Source of the DNA: Terrisporobacter petrolearius
GTDB lineage: Bacteria; Bacillota; Clostridia; Peptostreptococcales; Peptostreptococcaceae
Assembly: GCF_020748185.1 (NCBI RefSeq)
Contig: NZ_JAHZMO010000013.1
Span: 1-64,000, forward strand
Direction of reading: 5' to 3'
DNA length: 64,000 bases
Shown: in pieces, positions 29,833 to 42,452 of the stretch
Layout: every line of letters begins with the position of its first letter
Position numbering within the stretch: the stretch's first letter is position 1
Notes under the pieces: generated by a model
Database searches by the model: none
What the model was told of the DNA's origin: nothing
Seen by the model: the letters and a program-made list of their open reading frames with translations, nothing else
Program-made: the position numbers and the translations under genes

Positions 29833-29992
29833 GTTTTATTTCCCTCCTTCTTCGCTTGTTTATCATTAGTCCTTATTTATTTTAATACCGATACACACTT
29901 CCGGGTGTTCCTGTTTTTCAAAAGCAAAAATATTAAAATTTTAAGACCAATTCTCTTTCCTTATAATTCGTATCTCTCAAGCACACTATTAT

Positions 29993-30021
29993 AGTTTATC
30001 TTATTATTAACTTTTTTTCAA
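29993..30021 (-). promoter_or_regulatory. second promoter of the S10 cluster
   Basis: On the minus strand the -35 is TTGAAA (30016-30021), the spacer 17 bp and the -10 TAAACT (29993-29998). It would give a ~155-nt leader before rpsJ containing a small ACAC/GTGT hairpin near 29890-29905. Confidence 0.5.
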
Positions 30022-30107
30022 GATATTTTTTTATTTTTTGTATACATTATTTTTTTAATCTTTGCATTCAAAAAAATTTTATCTTTTTTTCTTACAACGA
30101 CTTGATT

Positions 30108-30136
30108 AGTATATAATTTTTTTACTCACTTGTCAA
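30108..30136 (-). promoter_or_regulatory. main promoter of the S10 cluster
   Basis: On the minus strand the -35 is TTGACA (30131-30136), the spacer 17 bp and the -10 TATACT (30108-30113). It lies just after the tuf terminator, giving a ~270-nt untranslated leader before rpsJ. No ORF is seen in the gap 29833-30204. Confidence 0.85.
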
Positions 30137-30146
30137 CATAGTATAC

Positions 30147-30174
30147 AAAAAAAGAGAGGTTTAACCCCCTCTTT
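30147..30174 (-). terminator. terminator of tuf copy 1
   Basis: A stem AAAGAG/CTCTTT with inner GG/CC is followed on the minus strand by seven T. The matching terminator after tuf copy 2 (46058-46085) has a closely related sequence. Confidence 0.88.
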
Positions 30175-31422
30175 ATTTCTATATATAAATAACCTGTTTA
30201 TAGATTATTCTACTATTGTTGCTACAACTCCTGAAGCTACTGTTCTTCCACCTTCTCTGATGGCGAATCTTAATCCTTCTTCAACACATATAGAGTTTAT
30301 TAAATCAACTTCTATAGTTACGTTATCTCCAGGCATTACCATTTCTGTTCCTTCTGGTAATTTACAAGCTCCTGTTACGTCTGTTGTTCTGAAGTAGAAT
30401 TGTGGTCTGTATCCATCGAAGAATGGAGTATGTCTTCCACCTTCTTCTTTTTTAAGAACATATATCTCTGCAGTGAACTTTGTATGAGCGTTAACTGAAC
30501 CTGGCTTAGCTAATACTTGTCCTCTTTCGATATCATCTCTTTGAACACCTCTTAATAATGCTCCTATATTATCTCCAGCTTGTGCGCTATCTAATAATTT
30601 TCTGAACATTTCTACACCAGTTACAACAACTTTTCTTGGCTCTTCAGTTAATCCTACTAATTCAACCTCGTCTTGTACTTTTAATACTCCTCTTTCTACT
30701 CTACCTGTAGCAACTGTTCCTCTTCCTGTTATAGAGAATACGTCTTCTACTGGCATTAAGAATGGCTTATCTACATCTCTCTCTGGAGCTGGTATATACT
30801 CATCTATTTGTTCGAATAATTCAACTATTTTGTCTCCCCACTCTGATGAAGAATCTTCTAATGCTTTTAATGCTGACCCTCTTACTATTGGAGTGTCATC
30901 TCCTGGGAATTCATATTCGTTTAATAATTCTCTTACTTCCATTTCAACTAACTCTAATAATTCTTCGTCGTCTACCATGTCACATTTGTTTAAGAATACT
31001 ACTATGTATGGTACACCAACTTGTCTTGATAATAGTATATGCTCTCTTGTTTGAGGCATTGGTCCATCAGTTGCTGAACAAACTAATATAGCACCGTCCA
31101 TTTGAGCTGCTCCTGTTATCATGTTTTTAACGTAGTCAGCATGTCCTGGGCAGTCAACGTGAGCGTAGTGTCTGTTTGGAGTTTCGTATTCAACGTGAGC
31201 TGTTGATATTGTGATTCCTCTTTCTCTTTCTTCTGGAGCTTTATCTATGTTAGCGAAATCTACAGCTTCTCCTAATTGATATCTATCAAATAATGTTTTT
31301 GTTATTGCAGCTGTTAATGTAGTTTTACCGTGGTCAACGTGACCTATTGTTCCTATATTAACGTGTGGTTTATTTCTTTCAAATTTAGCCTTAGCCATTG
31401 TGAAATACCTCCTAATATATTT
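30166..31422 (-). repeat. tuf duplication, copy 1 block
   Basis: This 1,257-bp block matches 46077-47333 at a constant offset of 15,911. By eye I find four substitutions, all inside the gene. Identity runs past both ends of the coding region into the ribosome-binding site and the terminator stem, then stops abruptly, as expected for gene conversion between tuf copies. Confidence 0.9.
30205..31398 (-). CDS. tuf: elongation factor Tu, copy 1 (str operon)
   Basis: 397-aa GTPase that brings aminoacyl-tRNA to the ribosome. P-loop [36 protein letters not shown] with the catalytic His, NKCD and SALKA are intact. Domains 2 and 3 (about 210-397) are normal. It follows fusA and differs from copy 2 in one residue (V rather than I, third from the end). 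A perfect 10-bp hairpin lies 45 bp upstream of its start. Confidence 0.99.
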   Translation of the reverse strand: MAKAKFERNKPHVNIGTIGHVDHGKTTLTAAITKTLFDRYQLGEAVDFANIDKAPEERERGITISTAHVEYETPNRHYAHVDCPGHADYVKNMITGAAQMDGAILVCSATDGPMPQTREHILLSRQVGVPYIVVFLNKCDMVDDEELLELVEMEVRELLNEYEFPGDDTPIVRGSALKALEDSSSEWGDKIVELFEQIDEYIPAPERDVDKPFLMPVEDVFSITGRGTVATGRVERGVLKVQDEVELVGLTEEPRKVVVTGVEMFRKLLDSAQAGDNIGALLRGVQRDDIERGQVLAKPGSVNAHTKFTAEIYVLKKEEGGRHTPFFDGYRPQFYFRTTDVTGACKLPEGTEMVMPGDNVTIEVDLINSICVEEGLRFAIREGGRTVASGVVATIVE

Positions 31423-31443
31423 TATTATTATAATTTATTATCA

Positions 31444-31468
31444 TAAGACGAGGATAAACCTCGTCTTA
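31444..31468 (-). other. intercistronic hairpin between fusA and tuf
   Basis: A perfect 10-bp stem TAAGACGAGG/CCTCGTCTTA with a 5-nt loop lies 31 bp after the fusA stop. No U-tract follows on the minus strand, so it is more likely an RNA stability or processing element (or a weak partial terminator) than a full terminator. Confidence 0.7.
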
Positions 31469-31499
31469 CTAATTTATTTATTTATAAGATAAATAATTA

Positions 31500-33566
31500 T
31501 TATTTACCTTCAGCAACTTTCTTAGCAACATTTGCTGGAACTTGCTCATAGTGATCAAATATCATTGTATAAGTCGCTCTACCTTGAGTAGTAGATCTTA
31601 ATTCAGTAGAGTATCCAAACATTTCTGAAAGTGGAACGAATGCATTTATAACTTGTGCTCCGTTTCTAGCTTCCATACCTTGGATTAGACCTCTCTTAGA
31701 GTTTAGTCCACCCATAACGTCTCCCATGTACTCTTCTGGAGTAACAACTTCAACTTTGAAGAATGGCTCAAGTAATACTGAATTACCTTTCTTAAGAGCT
31801 TCTTTCATAGCCATTGAACCAGCCATTTTGAACGCCATTTCTGATGAATCGACTTCATGGTAAGAACCATCATATAATTCAACAGCTACGTCAACAACTG
31901 GGTAACCAGCTACTAGACCAGATTGCATAGCACCTTGTATACCAGTGTCAGTTGGTCCAACATATTCTTTAGGTACAGATCCACCAACAGTTTTGTTTTC
32001 GAATTTGTATCCAAGACCTGGCTCTTGTGGGTTAACTCTAAGTTTAACATGTCCGTATTGTCCTCTACCACCTGATTGTTTAGAGTATTTGTACTCTACA
32101 TCAACTGGTTGAGTTATAGTTTCTCTGTAAGCAACTTGAGGAGCACCAACATTAGCTTCTACTTTGAACTCTCTTAGTAATCTATCAACGATTATTTCTA
32201 AGTGTAATTCACCCATACCTGATATTATAGTTTGTCCTGTTTCTTCATCAGACTTAACTGTGAAAGTTGGATCTTCCTCAGCTAGTTTTTGAAGAGCTAT
32301 ACCCATTTTTTCTTGAGCTGCTTTAGATTTTGGTTCTATAGCAACAGATATAACTGGTTCAGGGAATTCCATAGATTCAAGTATTATTGGGTTAGCTGGG
32401 TCACATAAAGTATCTCCAGTAGTAGTATCTTTAAGACCTACTGCTGCAGCTATATCTCCAGCATATACTTCTGTTATTTCTTCTCTTGTATTAGCATGCA
32501 TTTGAAGTATACGACCTATTCTTTCTCTCTTACCTTTAGTAGAGTTAAGAACGTAAGATCCACCTTGCATTACACCAGAGTAAACTCTGAAGAATGCTAA
32601 CTTCCCAACGAATGGGTCAGTCATTATTTTGAATGCTAAAGCCGAGAATGGCTCTTCATCAGATGAGTGTCTTTCATCTTCTTCTCCATTTTCTAATACA
32701 CCTTTTATAGCTGGTATATCAGTTGGAGCTGGTAAGTATTCAACAACACCATCTAATAATAACTGAACACCTTTGTTTTTGTATGCAGAACCACAGAATA
32801 CTGGGTTCATTTCACATGCTATAGTAGCTTTTCTTATAGCAGTTTTTATTTCTTCTACTGAGAACTCTTCGCCTTCAAGATATTTCATCATTAACTCTTC
32901 ATCAGTTTCAGCTACAGCTTCAACTAATTTTTCTCTCCACTCAGCAGCTAACTCTTTCATATCTTCAGGTATTTCAGTTCTTTCTATTTCTCTTCCTAAG
33001 TCGTCTTTGTATATATGAGCACACATTTCTACTAAGTCAACTTCACCTTGTAACCAATCTTCTTTACCTATTGGTAATTGAACTGGTACAGCATTTGCAT
33101 TTAATCTATCTTTCATCATTTGTACAACATTGTAGAAGTCTGCACCCATGATGTCCATTTTATTTACGAATGCTACTCTAGGTACTTCATAGTTATCTGC
33201 TTGTCTCCATACGTTCTCAGATTGAGGTTCAACCCCACCTTTAGCACAGAAAACAGCAACAGAACCATCAAGAACTCTTAGTGATCTTTCAACTTCAACA
33301 GTGAAATCCACGTGTCCTGGAGTATCTATTATATTTATTCTATGACCTTTCCATTGAGCAGTAGTAGCGGCAGAAGTTATTGTTATACCTCTTTCCTTCT
33401 CTTGCTCCATCCAGTCCATTTGAGAAGCTCCTTCATGAGTTTCTCCTATTTTATGAGTTTGTCCAGTATAGAACAGGATTCTTTCTGTAGTAGTAGTTTT
33501 TCCTGCATCTATATGGGCCATTATTCCTATATTTCTTGTTTTTTCTAAAGGAAACTGTCTAGCCAT
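31500..33566 (-). CDS. fusA: elongation factor G
   Basis: 688-aa translocase GTPase. G1 [16 protein letters not shown]3 DTPGHVDF and G4 NKMD are present in domain I, followed by domains II-V ending in the [12 protein letters not shown] tail. Fusidic-acid target regions look normal. It lies in the str order rpsL-rpsG-fusA-tuf. GGAG precedes ATG. Confidence 0.99.
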   Translation of the reverse strand: MARQFPLEKTRNIGIMAHIDAGKTTTTERILFYTGQTHKIGETHEGASQMDWMEQEKERGITITSAATTAQWKGHRINIIDTPGHVDFTVEVERSLRVLDGSVAVFCAKGGVEPQSENVWRQADNYEVPRVAFVNKMDIMGADFYNVVQMMKDRLNANAVPVQLPIGKEDWLQGEVDLVEMCAHIYKDDLGREIERTEIPEDMKELAAEWREKLVEAVAETDEELMMKYLEGEEFSVEEIKTAIRKATIACEMNPVFCGSAYKNKGVQLLLDGVVEYLPAPTDIPAIKGVLENGEEDERHSSDEEPFSALAFKIMTDPFVGKLAFFRVYSGVMQGGSYVLNSTKGKRERIGRILQMHANTREEITEVYAGDIAAAVGLKDTTTGDTLCDPANPIILESMEFPEPVISVAIEPKSKAAQEKMGIALQKLAEEDPTFTVKSDEETGQTIISGMGELHLEIIVDRLLREFKVEANVGAPQVAYRETITQPVDVEYKYSKQSGGRGQYGHVKLRVNPQEPGLGYKFENKTVGGSVPKEYVGPTDTGIQGAMQSGLVAGYPVVDVAVELYDGSYHEVDSSEMAFKMAGSMAMKEALKKGNSVLLEPFFKVEVVTPEEYMGDVMGGLNSKRGLIQGMEARNGAQVINAFVPLSEMFGYSTELRSTTQGRATYTMIFDHYEQVPANVAKKVAEGK

Positions 33567-33634
33567 GGTTATCCTCCTTAAGATATCCTTTATTATTTCA
33601 TATCAAACAAATTCTATTCTTAATTTGTATAAAA

Positions 33635-34105
33635 TTAGAATCTGTAATGAGCAAATGCTTTATTAGCTTCTGCCATTTTATGAGTATCTTCTCTTTTCTT
33701 AACTGATGCACCAGTGTTATTAGCTGCATCCATTATTTCTTTAGCAAGTTTTTCAACCATACCTTTTTCACCACGAGCTCTAGTATAGTTTACTAACCAT
33801 CTTAAACCTAAAGTTTGTCTTCTCTCTGGTCTAACTTCTATTGGCACTTGGTAGTTAGCTCCACCAACTCTTCTTGCTTTAACTTCTAAAACTGGCATTA
33901 TGTTATCCATAGCTTTATTGAATACTTCTAAAGCATCTTCTCCAGTTTTTTCAGCAACTATAGCAAAAGCATCATACACGATTGTTTGAGCTTTTCCTTT
34001 TTTTCCATCTATCATTAAATTGTTTATTAATTTACTTACCACTTTACTTCCATACATTGGATCTGGTAAAACTTCTCTTTTTGGAACATTACCTTTTCTT
34101 GGCAT
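33635..34105 (-). CDS. rpsG: 30S ribosomal protein S7
   Basis: 156 aa. [37 protein letters not shown] and [20 protein letters not shown] are hallmark blocks. It organises the 30S head and represses the str operon in E. coli. It follows rpsL across a 135-bp spacer with weak hairpins (near 34141-34200) but no clear promoter. Confidence 0.98.
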   Translation of the reverse strand: MPRKGNVPKREVLPDPMYGSKVVSKLINNLMIDGKKGKAQTIVYDAFAIVAEKTGEDALEVFNKAMDNIMPVLEVKARRVGGANYQVPIEVRPERRQTLGLRWLVNYTRARGEKGMVEKLAKEIMDAANNTGASVKKREDTHKMAEANKAFAHYRF

Positions 34106-34240
34106 TTTGCTTCCCTCCTTAATTATTAAATCTTAAATCATAGGTACTCGACATAATAAAATGCCGTGATGCCATAAATACGAATATATATTTAAAGCAC
34201 CGCACTATAATATTGTCATTTTATTGTTTAGTTTAGTAAT

Positions 34241-34663
34241 CTATTTTTTTGCAGCTTTAGGTTTCTTAGCACCATATTTAGATCTTGATTGCATTCTCTT
34301 ATCAACACCTGCAGTATCTAATGTACCTCTTAATATATGGTATCTAACCCCTGGAAGGTCTTTTACTCTTCCTCCTCTTATAAGAACAACACTATGCTCT
34401 TGTAAGTTGTGTCCTTCTCCTGGTATATAAGCAGAAACCTCTATACCATTAGTTAATCTAACTCTTGCAACTTTTCTTAAAGCTGAGTTAGGTTTCTTAG
34501 GAGTAACTGTTTTTACTGAAGTACAAACTCCTCTTTTTTGTGGAGCACTAGCATCAGTAGATTTTTTGTGTAAAGAGTTGAACCCTTTTTGTAATGCTGG
34601 AGCAGTAGATTTCTTTTCTATTGCTTTTCTACTTTTACGAACTAATTGGTTAATTGTTGGCAT
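34241..34663 (-). CDS. rpsL: 30S ribosomal protein S12
   Basis: 140 aa decoding-centre protein starting [12 protein letters not shown]. The streptomycin-target segments [17 protein letters not shown] and [14 protein letters not shown] are wild type. ATG 34663 is eight bases after GGAGG; the frame's three extra N-terminal residues overlap the site. It heads the str operon, behind its own promoter. Confidence 0.98.
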   Translation of the reverse strand: MPTINQLVRKSRKAIEKKSTAPALQKGFNSLHKKSTDASAPQKRGVCTSVKTVTPKKPNSALRKVARVRLTNGIEVSAYIPGEGHNLQEHSVVLIRGGRVKDLPGVRYHILRGTLDTAGVDKRMQSRSKYGAKKPKAAKK

Positions 34664-34841
34664 CATCTGCACCTCCTTTTCAATATTTTCGATCTTAAAT
34701 GATCGCCAACTAAATCAATATGAATTCATACTGACTTTGTAATAGCTTGTCACTATAAAATGTAATAAAAAGCCACTATAAATATAGGGCAACATTTGAT
34801 AGTTTGGTACTTATAGTTCTTTAATTATATATAAATGCTTA

Positions 34842-34885
34842 TTTAAAAGTTTACTAAAAACCAGTGGTTTAAGTAAACTTTTAAA
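34842..34885 (-). terminator. long hairpin between rpoC and rpsL
   Basis: An inverted repeat of about 20 bp with a bulge (34842-34862 with 34866-34885, 3-nt loop). It lies ~70 bp after rpoC and also about 8 nt after the predicted start of the str transcript. The U-tract is weak. It could end rpoBC transcripts, cap the 5' end of the str mRNA, or both. Confidence 0.55.
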
Positions 34886-34899
34886 TTTCACACTTTTAC

Positions 34900-34928
34900 A
34901 TTTTAACATCACCGTCAACCGATGTCAA
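34900..34928 (-). promoter_or_regulatory. promoter of the str operon
   Basis: On the minus strand the -35 is TTGACA (34923-34928), the spacer 17 bp and the -10 TAAAAT (34900-34905), just past the rpoC stop. The leader to rpsL is ~230 nt and begins with a long hairpin. Confidence 0.85.
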
Positions 34929-34953
34929 GAACTCTTTAATTTGCATTTTTGTA

Positions 34954-37900
34954 TTATTCTTCTATCTTTTCAACGGCTATATTTCTATATTTTTTCATTC
35001 CTGTTCCTGCTGGAATCAACTTTCCTAATATAACATTCTCTTTTAATCCTATTAAGTGGTCTTCTTTTCCTTTTATTGCAGCTTCAGTTAAAACCCTTGT
35101 AGTTTCTTGGAATGAAGCAGCTGATAGGAACGATTCTGTAGCAAGAGATGCTTTAGTTATTCCAAGTAATACTCTCTTAGCTGTTGCTGGTCTAAGTCCA
35201 TTAGCTATAGCTTCATCATTACATTTTTCAAATGTTAATACATCTTCATAACCACCTGGTAATAAATCTGTATCTCCTGGATCTTCAACCTTAACTTTAG
35301 ACAACATTTGTCTTACTATAACTTCTATATGCTTGTCGTTAACGTCAACCCCTTGAAGTCTATAAACTCTTTGAACCTCTTTAACTATATATTCTTGAAC
35401 TCCACCTATACCTTTAACTCTTACGATATCGTGTGGATTTATAGAACCTTGTGTTAAAGCATCTCCAGCTTTAACCGTTTGACCTTGTTTAACTCTTAAT
35501 CTAGAGTTATAAGCTATTGCGTAAACTTGTTTTTCACCTTCATGTGGTATAACTATTATTTCTTTTCTCTTACCTGTTTCATCTATTTCAACTCTACCAT
35601 CTATTTCAGCTATTACAGCTAAACCTTTAGGTTTTCTTGCTTCAAATAACTCTTCGACCCTTGGAAGACCCTGAGTTATATCTCCACCGGCAACCCCACC
35701 TGTATGGAATGTACGCATTGTAAGCTGTGTACCCGGTTCACCGATTGATTGAGCGGCTATTATACCTATAGCTTCACCTATATTAACTTCTTTTCCAGTA
35801 GCTAAGTTTCTACCATAACATTTCGAACAAACACCATGTCTAGTTTTACAGTTAAGAACAGTTCTTATTTGAACTTCTTCTATCCCTGCTGCTACCATTT
35901 CTTCAGCTTGTTCTTCCATTATCATAGCATCAGCTTCCACTATAACTTCATCAGTATTAGGATTTACTATAGGATCTATAGTATATCTCCCTACTATTCT
36001 GTCATAGATTTCTTCAATAACCTCGTTACCTTCCTTTATAGCCACGATTGTTGAAGTGTCAGTAGTTCCACAATCATAATCTCTAACTATAACATCTTGA
36101 GAAACGTCAACAAGTCTTCTTGTTAAGTATCCTGAATCGGCTGTACGAAGAGCTGTATCCGAAAGTCCTTTTCTAGCACCATGTGATGATATAAAGTATT
36201 CCATAACTGATAACCCTTCACGGAAGTTAGATTTAACTGGGATTTCTACTGTTTTACCAGATGCATTGGCCATAAGACCACGCATACCAGCTAACTGTCT
36301 TATCTGATTCTTAGACCCTCTGGCTCCTGAATGGGCCATTATAAAAATGTTGTTCATTCTTTCAAGTCCATCCATAAGTGCGTCAGTTACTTTATTTGTA
36401 GTTTCAGTCCAAGTTTCTATAACTTTCTCATATCTTTCTTCGTCAGATATAAGTCCTCTTCCGTAAGCTTTTTCAAACTTATCAACTTGTTTTTCAGCAG
36501 CAGCTATATATTCTGCTTTTTCTTTTGGTACTTTCATATCTGCAACAGCAACTGTTATACCACCAACTGTAGAATATTTAAATCCTAAAGCTTTTATGTG
36601 GTCTAGAACTTCTGCAGTTTTTGTATTACCATGTCTTCTAAAGCATTTGTCTATTATTTTGCCTAATGCCTTTTTATCAACTAGGAAATCTATTTCTAAT
36701 TTGAATTTATCTACATTTCTATCTACAAATCCTAAGTCCTGAGGCATATTTTCATTGAATATAAATCTACCTACAGTACTTTCTATTAATCCTGTTGTTC
36801 CATCTGGGAACACTGTTCTTACTTTAACAGTAGCATGTAATTCAACAGCTTTAGTTTCGTAAGCCATTAATAATTCATTGTAGTCTTTAAATATACTTCC
36901 TGTTCCTTTTTCTCCACCTTGTGATTCTATTGTTAAATAATAACTTCCTAGAACCATATCTTGAGATGGAGTAGTTATCGGAGAACCATCTTTAGGCGCA
37001 AGTATATTATTTACAGAAAGCATTAAGAATCTTGCTTCTGCTTGCGCTTCCACAGATAAAGGAACGTGAACGGCCATTTGGTCACCATCGAAGTCAGCAT
37101 TATACGCCGTACATACAAGTGGATGTAACTTGATTGCTTTTCCTTCAACTAATATTGGCTCAAATGCTTGTATACCTAATCTGTGTAGTGTCGGTGCACG
37201 GTTAAGTAAAACTGGGTGACTCTTGATTACATCTTCAAGTACATCCCATACTTCTGGTTTTACTTTTTCAACTATAGATTTGGCACTCTTAATATTGTGC
37301 GCATAACCTTCTTTAACTAATCTATCCATTACAAATGGCTTGAATAATTCAAGTGCCATTTTTCTTGGAAGACCACATTGATAGAATTTAAGCTCTGGTC
37401 CAACAACTATAACAGAACGTCCTGAATAGTCAACACGTTTTCCAAGTAAGTTTTGACGGAAACGTCCTTGCTTACCTTTTAACATGTCTGATAAAGACTT
37501 AAGTGGTCTATTACCAGGCCCAGTTACCGGTCTTCCCCTTCTACCATTGTCTATTAGAGCATCTACTGCTTCTTGAAGCATTCTCTTTTCATTTCTAACG
37601 ATGATATCAGGAGCTCCAAGTTCTAATAATCTTTTAAGTCTGTTATTTCTATTTATAACTCTTCTATATAAGTCATTTAAATCAGAAGTTGCAAATCTAC
37701 CTCCATCTAATTGAACCATCGGTCTTAAGTCTGGCGGAATTACTGGAATAGCATCTAATATCATCCATTCTGGCTTATTACCAGATTTTCTGAATGCTTC
37801 AACAACTTCTAATCTTCTTATTGTTCTTACCCTTTTTTGTCCAGTACTGTCTTTTAAGTCATCTCTTAACATTTTAGACTCTTTTTCTAAGTCTATATTT

Positions 37901-38439
37901 TGTAAAAGTTTGTTAACAGCCTCTGCACCCATTCCAACTTCAAAAGTGTTTCCATGTTCTCTGTAAACAGTTCTAAACTTATCTTCGTTTATTAACTCTT
38001 TTTCGTTTAATCCTGTTTCTCCTGGATTAATAACAACATAAGAAGCGAAATATAATATTTTTTCTAGTGATCTAGGTGACATGTCAAGCAAAAGACCCAT
38101 TCTACTTGGTATTCCTTTGAAGTACCAGATGTGAGACATAGGAGCTGCAAGCTCTATATGTCCCATTCTAGATCTTCTTACTTTAGATTTAGTAACTTCA
38201 ACACCACATCTATCACATATTACACCTTTATATCTAACTCTTCTGTATTTCCCACAATGACATTCCCAGTCTTTTTGTGGTCCAAATATTCTTTCACAGA
38301 ATAAACCGTCTTTCTCCGGCTTTAAAGTACGGTAGTTTATCGTTTCTGGTTTTTTCACTTCACCATAAGACCATTCTCTTATTCTTTCTGGAGAAGCTAA
38401 TCCTATTTTAATCGACTCGAAATTGTTTAATTCAAACAA
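34954..38439 (-). CDS. rpoC: RNA polymerase beta' subunit
   Basis: 1161 aa. The N-terminal zinc site ([20 protein letters not shown]) precedes the active-centre loop NADFDGDQM, whose D449, D451 and D453 bind catalytic magnesium. The second zinc site ([19 protein letters not shown]), trigger loop region and C-terminal dock are present. It follows rpoB by 39 bp and ends the rplJL-rpoBC region. No lineage-specific large insertion is evident. Confidence 0.99.
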   Translation of the reverse strand: MFELNNFESIKIGLASPERIREWSYGEVKKPETINYRTLKPEKDGLFCERIFGPQKDWECHCGKYRRVRYKGVICDRCGVEVTKSKVRRSRMGHIELAAPMSHIWYFKGIPSRMGLLLDMSPRSLEKILYFASYVVINPGETGLNEKELINEDKFRTVYREHGNTFEVGMGAEAVNKLLQNIDLEKESKMLRDDLKDSTGQKRVRTIRRLEVVEAFRKSGNKPEWMILDAIPVIPPDLRPMVQLDGGRFATSDLNDLYRRVINRNNRLKRLLELGAPDIIVRNEKRMLQEAVDALIDNGRRGRPVTGPGNRPLKSLSDMLKGKQGRFRQNLLGKRVDYSGRSVIVVGPELKFYQCGLPRKMALELFKPFVMDRLVKEGYAHNIKSAKSIVEKVKPEVWDVLEDVIKSHPVLLNRAPTLHRLGIQAFEPILVEGKAIKLHPLVCTAYNADFDGDQMAVHVPLSVEAQAEARFLMLSVNNILAPKDGSPITTPSQDMVLGSYYLTIESQGGEKGTGSIFKDYNELLMAYETKAVELHATVKVRTVFPDGTTGLIESTVGRFIFNENMPQDLGFVDRNVDKFKLEIDFLVDKKALGKIIDKCFRRHGNTKTAEVLDHIKALGFKYSTVGGITVAVADMKVPKEKAEYIAAAEKQVDKFEKAYGRGLISDEERYEKVIETWTETTNKVTDALMDGLERMNNIFIMAHSGARGSKNQIRQLAGMRGLMANASGKTVEIPVKSNFREGLSVMEYFISSHGARKGLSDTALRTADSGYLTRRLVDVSQDVIVRDYDCGTTDTSTIVAIKEGNEVIEEIYDRIVGRYTIDPIVNPNTDEVIVEADAMIMEEQAEEMVAAGIEEVQIRTVLNCKTRHGVCSKCYGRNLATGKEVNIGEAIGIIAAQSIGEPGTQLTMRTFHTGGVAGGDITQGLPRVEELFEARKPKGLAVIAEIDGRVEIDETGKRKEIIVIPHEGEKQVYAIAYNSRLRVKQGQTVKAGDALTQGSINPHDIVRVKGIGGVQEYIVKEVQRVYRLQGVDVNDKHIEVIVRQMLSKVKVEDPGDTDLLPGGYEDVLTFEKCNDEAIANGLRPATAKRVLLGITKASLATESFLSAASFQETTRVLTEAAIKGKEDHLIGLKENVILGKLIPAGTGMKKYRNIAVEKIEE

Positions 38440-38478
38440 GGAGTTCTCTCCCTTCTATTTGATATTTATTTTATAAAA

Positions 38479-41400
38479 CTACGCTTTATAATCATCGTTC
38501 TCATCATTGCTGTAGTCAAAATCATCGTAACTCATATCATCTAATAATTCTTCATCTTCTTCTTCAACTTCTATTTCTTCTATCATGTGGTTTTCTTGAA
38601 CGTCAGTATCATCACTAACTACTGAACCTTCAAAATCACTTTCTGGTTCATCGAAGTCAACATTTTCTTTAACTTCTAATTCTTCATCTTCTTCTGATAA
38701 TATTTTTACATCTAAACATAAAGATTGAAGTTCTTTTATTAACACTTTGAATGATTCTGGTATACCTGGTTCAGGTATGTTTTCACCTTTTACGATAGCT
38801 TCGTAAGTTCTAACACGACCAACAACATCATCTGATTTAACAGTAAGTATTTCTTGTAGGATGTGAGATGCACCGTATGCTTCTAATGCCCAAACCTCCA
38901 TCTCACCGAATCTTTGTCCACCAAATTGTGCTTTACCACCAAGTGGTTGTTGAGTAACTAGTGAGTATGGTCCTGTACTTCTTGCATGTAACTTATCATC
39001 TACTAGATGGTGAAGTTTTAAGTAGTACATGTATCCAACTGTTATCCTGTTATCAAATGATTCACCTGTTCTACCATCAAATAAAGTTAATTTTCCATCT
39101 CTTGAATATCCAGCTTCTTCAAGAGCATCTTGAATATCATACTCATTAGCTCCATCAAATACTGATGTTGCAACATGCCATCCTAATTTCTTAGCTGCAA
39201 GTCCTAAGTGCATTTCAAGAACCTGACCGATGTTCATACGAGATGGTATACCTTGTGGATTCAGTACTATATCCATAGGTGTTCCGTCTTCCATAAATGG
39301 CATATCTTCTTCTGGTAATACTCTTGAGATAACCCCTTTGTTACCATGACGTCCGGCCATTTTATCTCCGACTTTTATTTTTCTTTTCTTAGCGATGTAA
39401 CATCTTACACTCTCATTTACACCTGGTGATAAGTCATCACCATTTTCTCTTGTAAATACTTTTATATCAACTATGATACCAGATTCTCCATGAGGAACCT
39501 TAAGAGATGTATCTCTAACTTCTCTTGCTTTTTCTCCGAATATTGCACGAAGTAGTCTTTCTTCAGCAGTAAGCTCAGTTTCCCCTTTCGGAGTTACCTT
39601 ACCAACTAATATATCTCCTGAATCTACCTCAGCACCTATTCTGATTATACCTCTTTCATCTAAGTTCTTAATTGCATTCTCAGATACGTTTGGTATATCT
39701 CTAGTGATTTCTTCTGGTCCTAGTTTAGTATCTCTTGCCTCACATTCATATTCTTCAATATGAATTGTTGACAATCTATCTTCTTTAACAAGTCTTTCAT
39801 TTATTAAAACAGCATCCTCATAGTTGTACCCTTCCCAAGTCATGAAGGCTATTAGGCAGTTTCTTCCTAAAGCTACTTCTCCTAGATCTGTTGCTGGACC
39901 ATCTGCTATAACATCACCAGCTTCTATCATATCATTTTTACTTATGATAGGAGTTTGGTTAACACATGTACCAGAGTTAGATCTTTTGAATTTAAGTAGT
40001 TTATACTTGTCTCTATTTCCATCTTCTCTTTTTATTATTATTTCATCTGCAGTAACTCTTTCTGCTATACCAGAATGTTTAGCTACCACAACTGCTCCTG
40101 AGTCTTTTGCTGCTCTATATTCACAACCAGTTCCTATGATTGGTGCTTCTCTTCTTACAAGAGGCACGGCTTGACGCTGCATGTTTGATCCCATTAGGGC
40201 ACGGTTGGCGTCATCATTTTCAAGGAATGGTATCATAGCTGTAGCTATAGAAACAACTTGTTTTGGAGATATATCCATAAAGTCTACTCTATTAGCAGGA
40301 AGTAATTCAACAGTACCATTAACTGTTCTACAAACTACTCTATTGTTTACAAACTCACCATTATCTTTTAATGGCTCATTTGCCTGAGCTCTTACAAATA
40401 TATCTTCTTCGTCAGCAGTTAAATACTGAATTTCATCTGTTATTCTGCCAGTTTCTTTATCATATTTTCTGTAAGGAGATTCTATAAATCCATATTCATT
40501 TATTTTAGCATAAGTTCCTAGAGAGTTTATAAGACCGATATTTGGTCCTTCTGGAGTCTCTATAGGACACATTCTACCGTAATGAGAATGATGAACGTCA
40601 CGCACTTCGAATCCAGCTCTTTCTCTTGAAAGTCCACCTGGTCCTAATGCTGATAATCTTCTCTTATGAGTTAATTCTGACAATGGATTTGTTTGATCCA
40701 TGAACTGAGATAACTGAGAGCTACCAAAGAATTCTTTAATCGCAGCTGAAACTGGTCTTATATTTACTAATGCTTGTGGAGTTATAGATTCCATGTCTTG
40801 TACAGTCATTCTTTCTCTTATAACTCTTTCCATTCTTGAAAGACCAATTCTCACTTGATTTTGTAATAATTCACCAACAGATCTTATTCTTCTATTTCCC
40901 AAGTGGTCTATATCATCTATAGTTCCAACATCAGAGAATAGATTAAATTGATAATTTATAGATGCTATAATATCGTCTAATAAGATATGCTTTGGTATTA
41001 ATTCTCTCATTCTTATTCTTAAAGCTTCTTTTATTTCTTCTTCAGTAGTACATTCAGATAAAATTTCTTTTAATGTTGGATAATGTACTTTTTCTTTGAT
41101 TTTTAAATCATCTATATCAAATTTAATATGAGACTTGATGTCTACAAAATTATTTCCTATTACTTTAACTTTTTTGTCTTCTTCAGCTAAAACGCTAACA
41201 ACGTTTATACCTGAATTTTGTATCTCCCAAGCTTTTTCGTAAGATATTTTTTCTCCATCTTTTACGAAAACTTCTCCTGTTTCAGGATTTATTATATCTT
41301 CGCAAGATATTCTGTTCATTATTCTATAAGCTAATGCTAATTTCTTATTGAACTTATATCTTCCTACTTTTGCTAAGTCATATCTTTTTGCATCAAAGAA

Positions 41401-42174
41401 TAAAGCATTGATTAATGATGATGCACTCTCTACAGTAGGTGGTTCACCTGGTCTTAATTTTTTATAAATTTCAACTAAACCAGACTCTACTGAATTAGTA
41501 TTGTCCTTGTCTAATGTAGCTAGTAATCTTTCATCTTCACCTAATAGCTCTTTTATTTCTTCGTCTGTTCCTATACCTAATGCTCTTAAAAGAACTGTTA
41601 CAGGTTGCTTTCTTGTTCTATCAACTCTTACATAGATAACATCATTAGTATCAGTTTCGTATTCTAACCATGCTCCTCTATTTGGTATAACAGTTGAAGA
41701 TATCAGTTTTTTACCAGTTTTCATATCTCTATCAAGTGCATAGTATACACCAGGAGATCTAACCAGTTGACTTACTATAACTCTTTCCGCTCCATTAATG
41801 ACAAAAGTTCCTCTATCTGTCATAAGAGGAAAATCTCCCATGAAGACCTTTTGTTCCTTAATTTCTCCAGTCTCTTTATTTATAAGTCTTACTTTTACAT
41901 TTAGAGGTGCATGATATGTAGCATCTCTTTCTTTACACTCTTCTATATCGTATTTTGGTTTTTCGTCTAAAGAGTAATCTACGAATTCTAATATTAAATT
42001 TCCCGTGTAGTCTTCTATTGGAGAAATGTCCTCAAATACTTCTTTTAAACCTTCTTCTAAAAACCACTTATAGGAATCAACTTGTATTTCTATAAGATTT
42101 GGTAAATCAGCTATTTCTTTTATTTTAGAAAAGCTCATTCTAGTTCTCTTACCTATCGTGACAGGGTATGGCAT
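38479..42174 (-). CDS. rpoB: RNA polymerase beta subunit
   Basis: 1231 aa. Rifampicin-pocket residues are wild type: D493, H503 and S508 correspond to E. coli D516, H526 and S531 in [20 protein letters not shown]. The C-terminal [15 protein letters not shown] and [27 protein letters not shown] blocks are intact. The last ~70 residues form a strongly acidic disordered tail. N-terminus [20 protein letters not shown] closely resembles C. difficile from memory. Confidence 0.99.
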   Translation of the reverse strand: MPYPVTIGKRTRMSFSKIKEIADLPNLIEIQVDSYKWFLEEGLKEVFEDISPIEDYTGNLILEFVDYSLDEKPKYDIEECKERDATYHAPLNVKVRLINKETGEIKEQKVFMGDFPLMTDRGTFVINGAERVIVSQLVRSPGVYYALDRDMKTGKKLISSTVIPNRGAWLEYETDTNDVIYVRVDRTRKQPVTVLLRALGIGTDEEIKELLGEDERLLATLDKDNTNSVESGLVEIYKKLRPGEPPTVESASSLINALFFDAKRYDLAKVGRYKFNKKLALAYRIMNRISCEDIINPETGEVFVKDGEKISYEKAWEIQNSGINVVSVLAEEDKKVKVIGNNFVDIKSHIKFDIDDLKIKEKVHYPTLKEILSECTTEEEIKEALRIRMRELIPKHILLDDIIASINYQFNLFSDVGTIDDIDHLGNRRIRSVGELLQNQVRIGLSRMERVIRERMTVQDMESITPQALVNIRPVSAAIKEFFGSSQLSQFMDQTNPLSELTHKRRLSALGPGGLSRERAGFEVRDVHHSHYGRMCPIETPEGPNIGLINSLGTYAKINEYGFIESPYRKYDKETGRITDEIQYLTADEEDIFVRAQANEPLKDNGEFVNNRVVCRTVNGTVELLPANRVDFMDISPKQVVSIATAMIPFLENDDANRALMGSNMQRQAVPLVRREAPIIGTGCEYRAAKDSGAVVVAKHSGIAERVTADEIIIKREDGNRDKYKLLKFKRSNSGTCVNQTPIISKNDMIEAGDVIADGPATDLGEVALGRNCLIAFMTWEGYNYEDAVLINERLVKEDRLSTIHIEEYECEARDTKLGPEEITRDIPNVSENAIKNLDERGIIRIGAEVDSGDILVGKVTPKGETELTAEERLLRAIFGEKAREVRDTSLKVPHGESGIIVDIKVFTRENGDDLSPGVNESVRCYIAKKRKIKVGDKMAGRHGNKGVISRVLPEEDMPFMEDGTPMDIVLNPQGIPSRMNIGQVLEMHLGLAAKKLGWHVATSVFDGANEYDIQDALEEAGYSRDGKLTLFDGRTGESFDNRITVGYMYYLKLHHLVDDKLHARSTGPYSLVTQQPLGGKAQFGGQRFGEMEVWALEAYGASHILQEILTVKSDDVVGRVRTYEAIVKGENIPEPGIPESFKVLIKELQSLCLDVKILSEEDEELEVKENVDFDEPESDFEGSVVSDDTDVQENHMIEEIEVEEEDEELLDDMSYDDFDYSNDENDDYKA

Positions 42175-42356
42175 TCACTTTTCACCTCTCAATAATTAAA
42201 AATAAAACCATTGTGATTCTAACGCATCTAGGAATTATACCACAAATCTGACTAAATTTCAATATTCTTATTGCCCAATCTTTTTAATTTTATGTATTAA
42301 AATTTTATTCACAAAATATGCATTATTTATTATGCTCAAAAAATCAAACAATAATT

Positions 42357-42433
42357 CTAGTTTTTTAAAAAATTTCCAAACTAGAGAATAGAAAACAGAA
42401 GTAATTTTACATCTACTTTCTATTCTCTAGTTT
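42357..42433 (-). promoter_or_regulatory. very long hairpin in the rplL-rpoB spacer
   Basis: A perfect 17-bp stem (42378-42394 with 42417-42433) continues inward as an imperfect stem (AGAAGTAA with TTACATCT), giving about 27 paired positions. CTAGTTT at 42358-42364 repeats one arm and could pair with 42378-42384 instead. It lies after the rplL terminator and before rpoB and resembles a double-strand-RNase processing site. Confidence 0.65.
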
Positions 42434-42452
42434 ATCATTTCATTTTTAGCTT

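Noticed and set aside
30762-31091. 109-codon plus-strand frame found identically at both tuf loci (also 46673-47002)
   Set aside because: The repetition only reflects the duplicated tuf gene. It is a Leu-rich antisense artefact.
40655-40741. Possible rifampicin-resistance change in rpoB
   Set aside because: All classic resistance positions (D493, H503, S508 here) are wild type.
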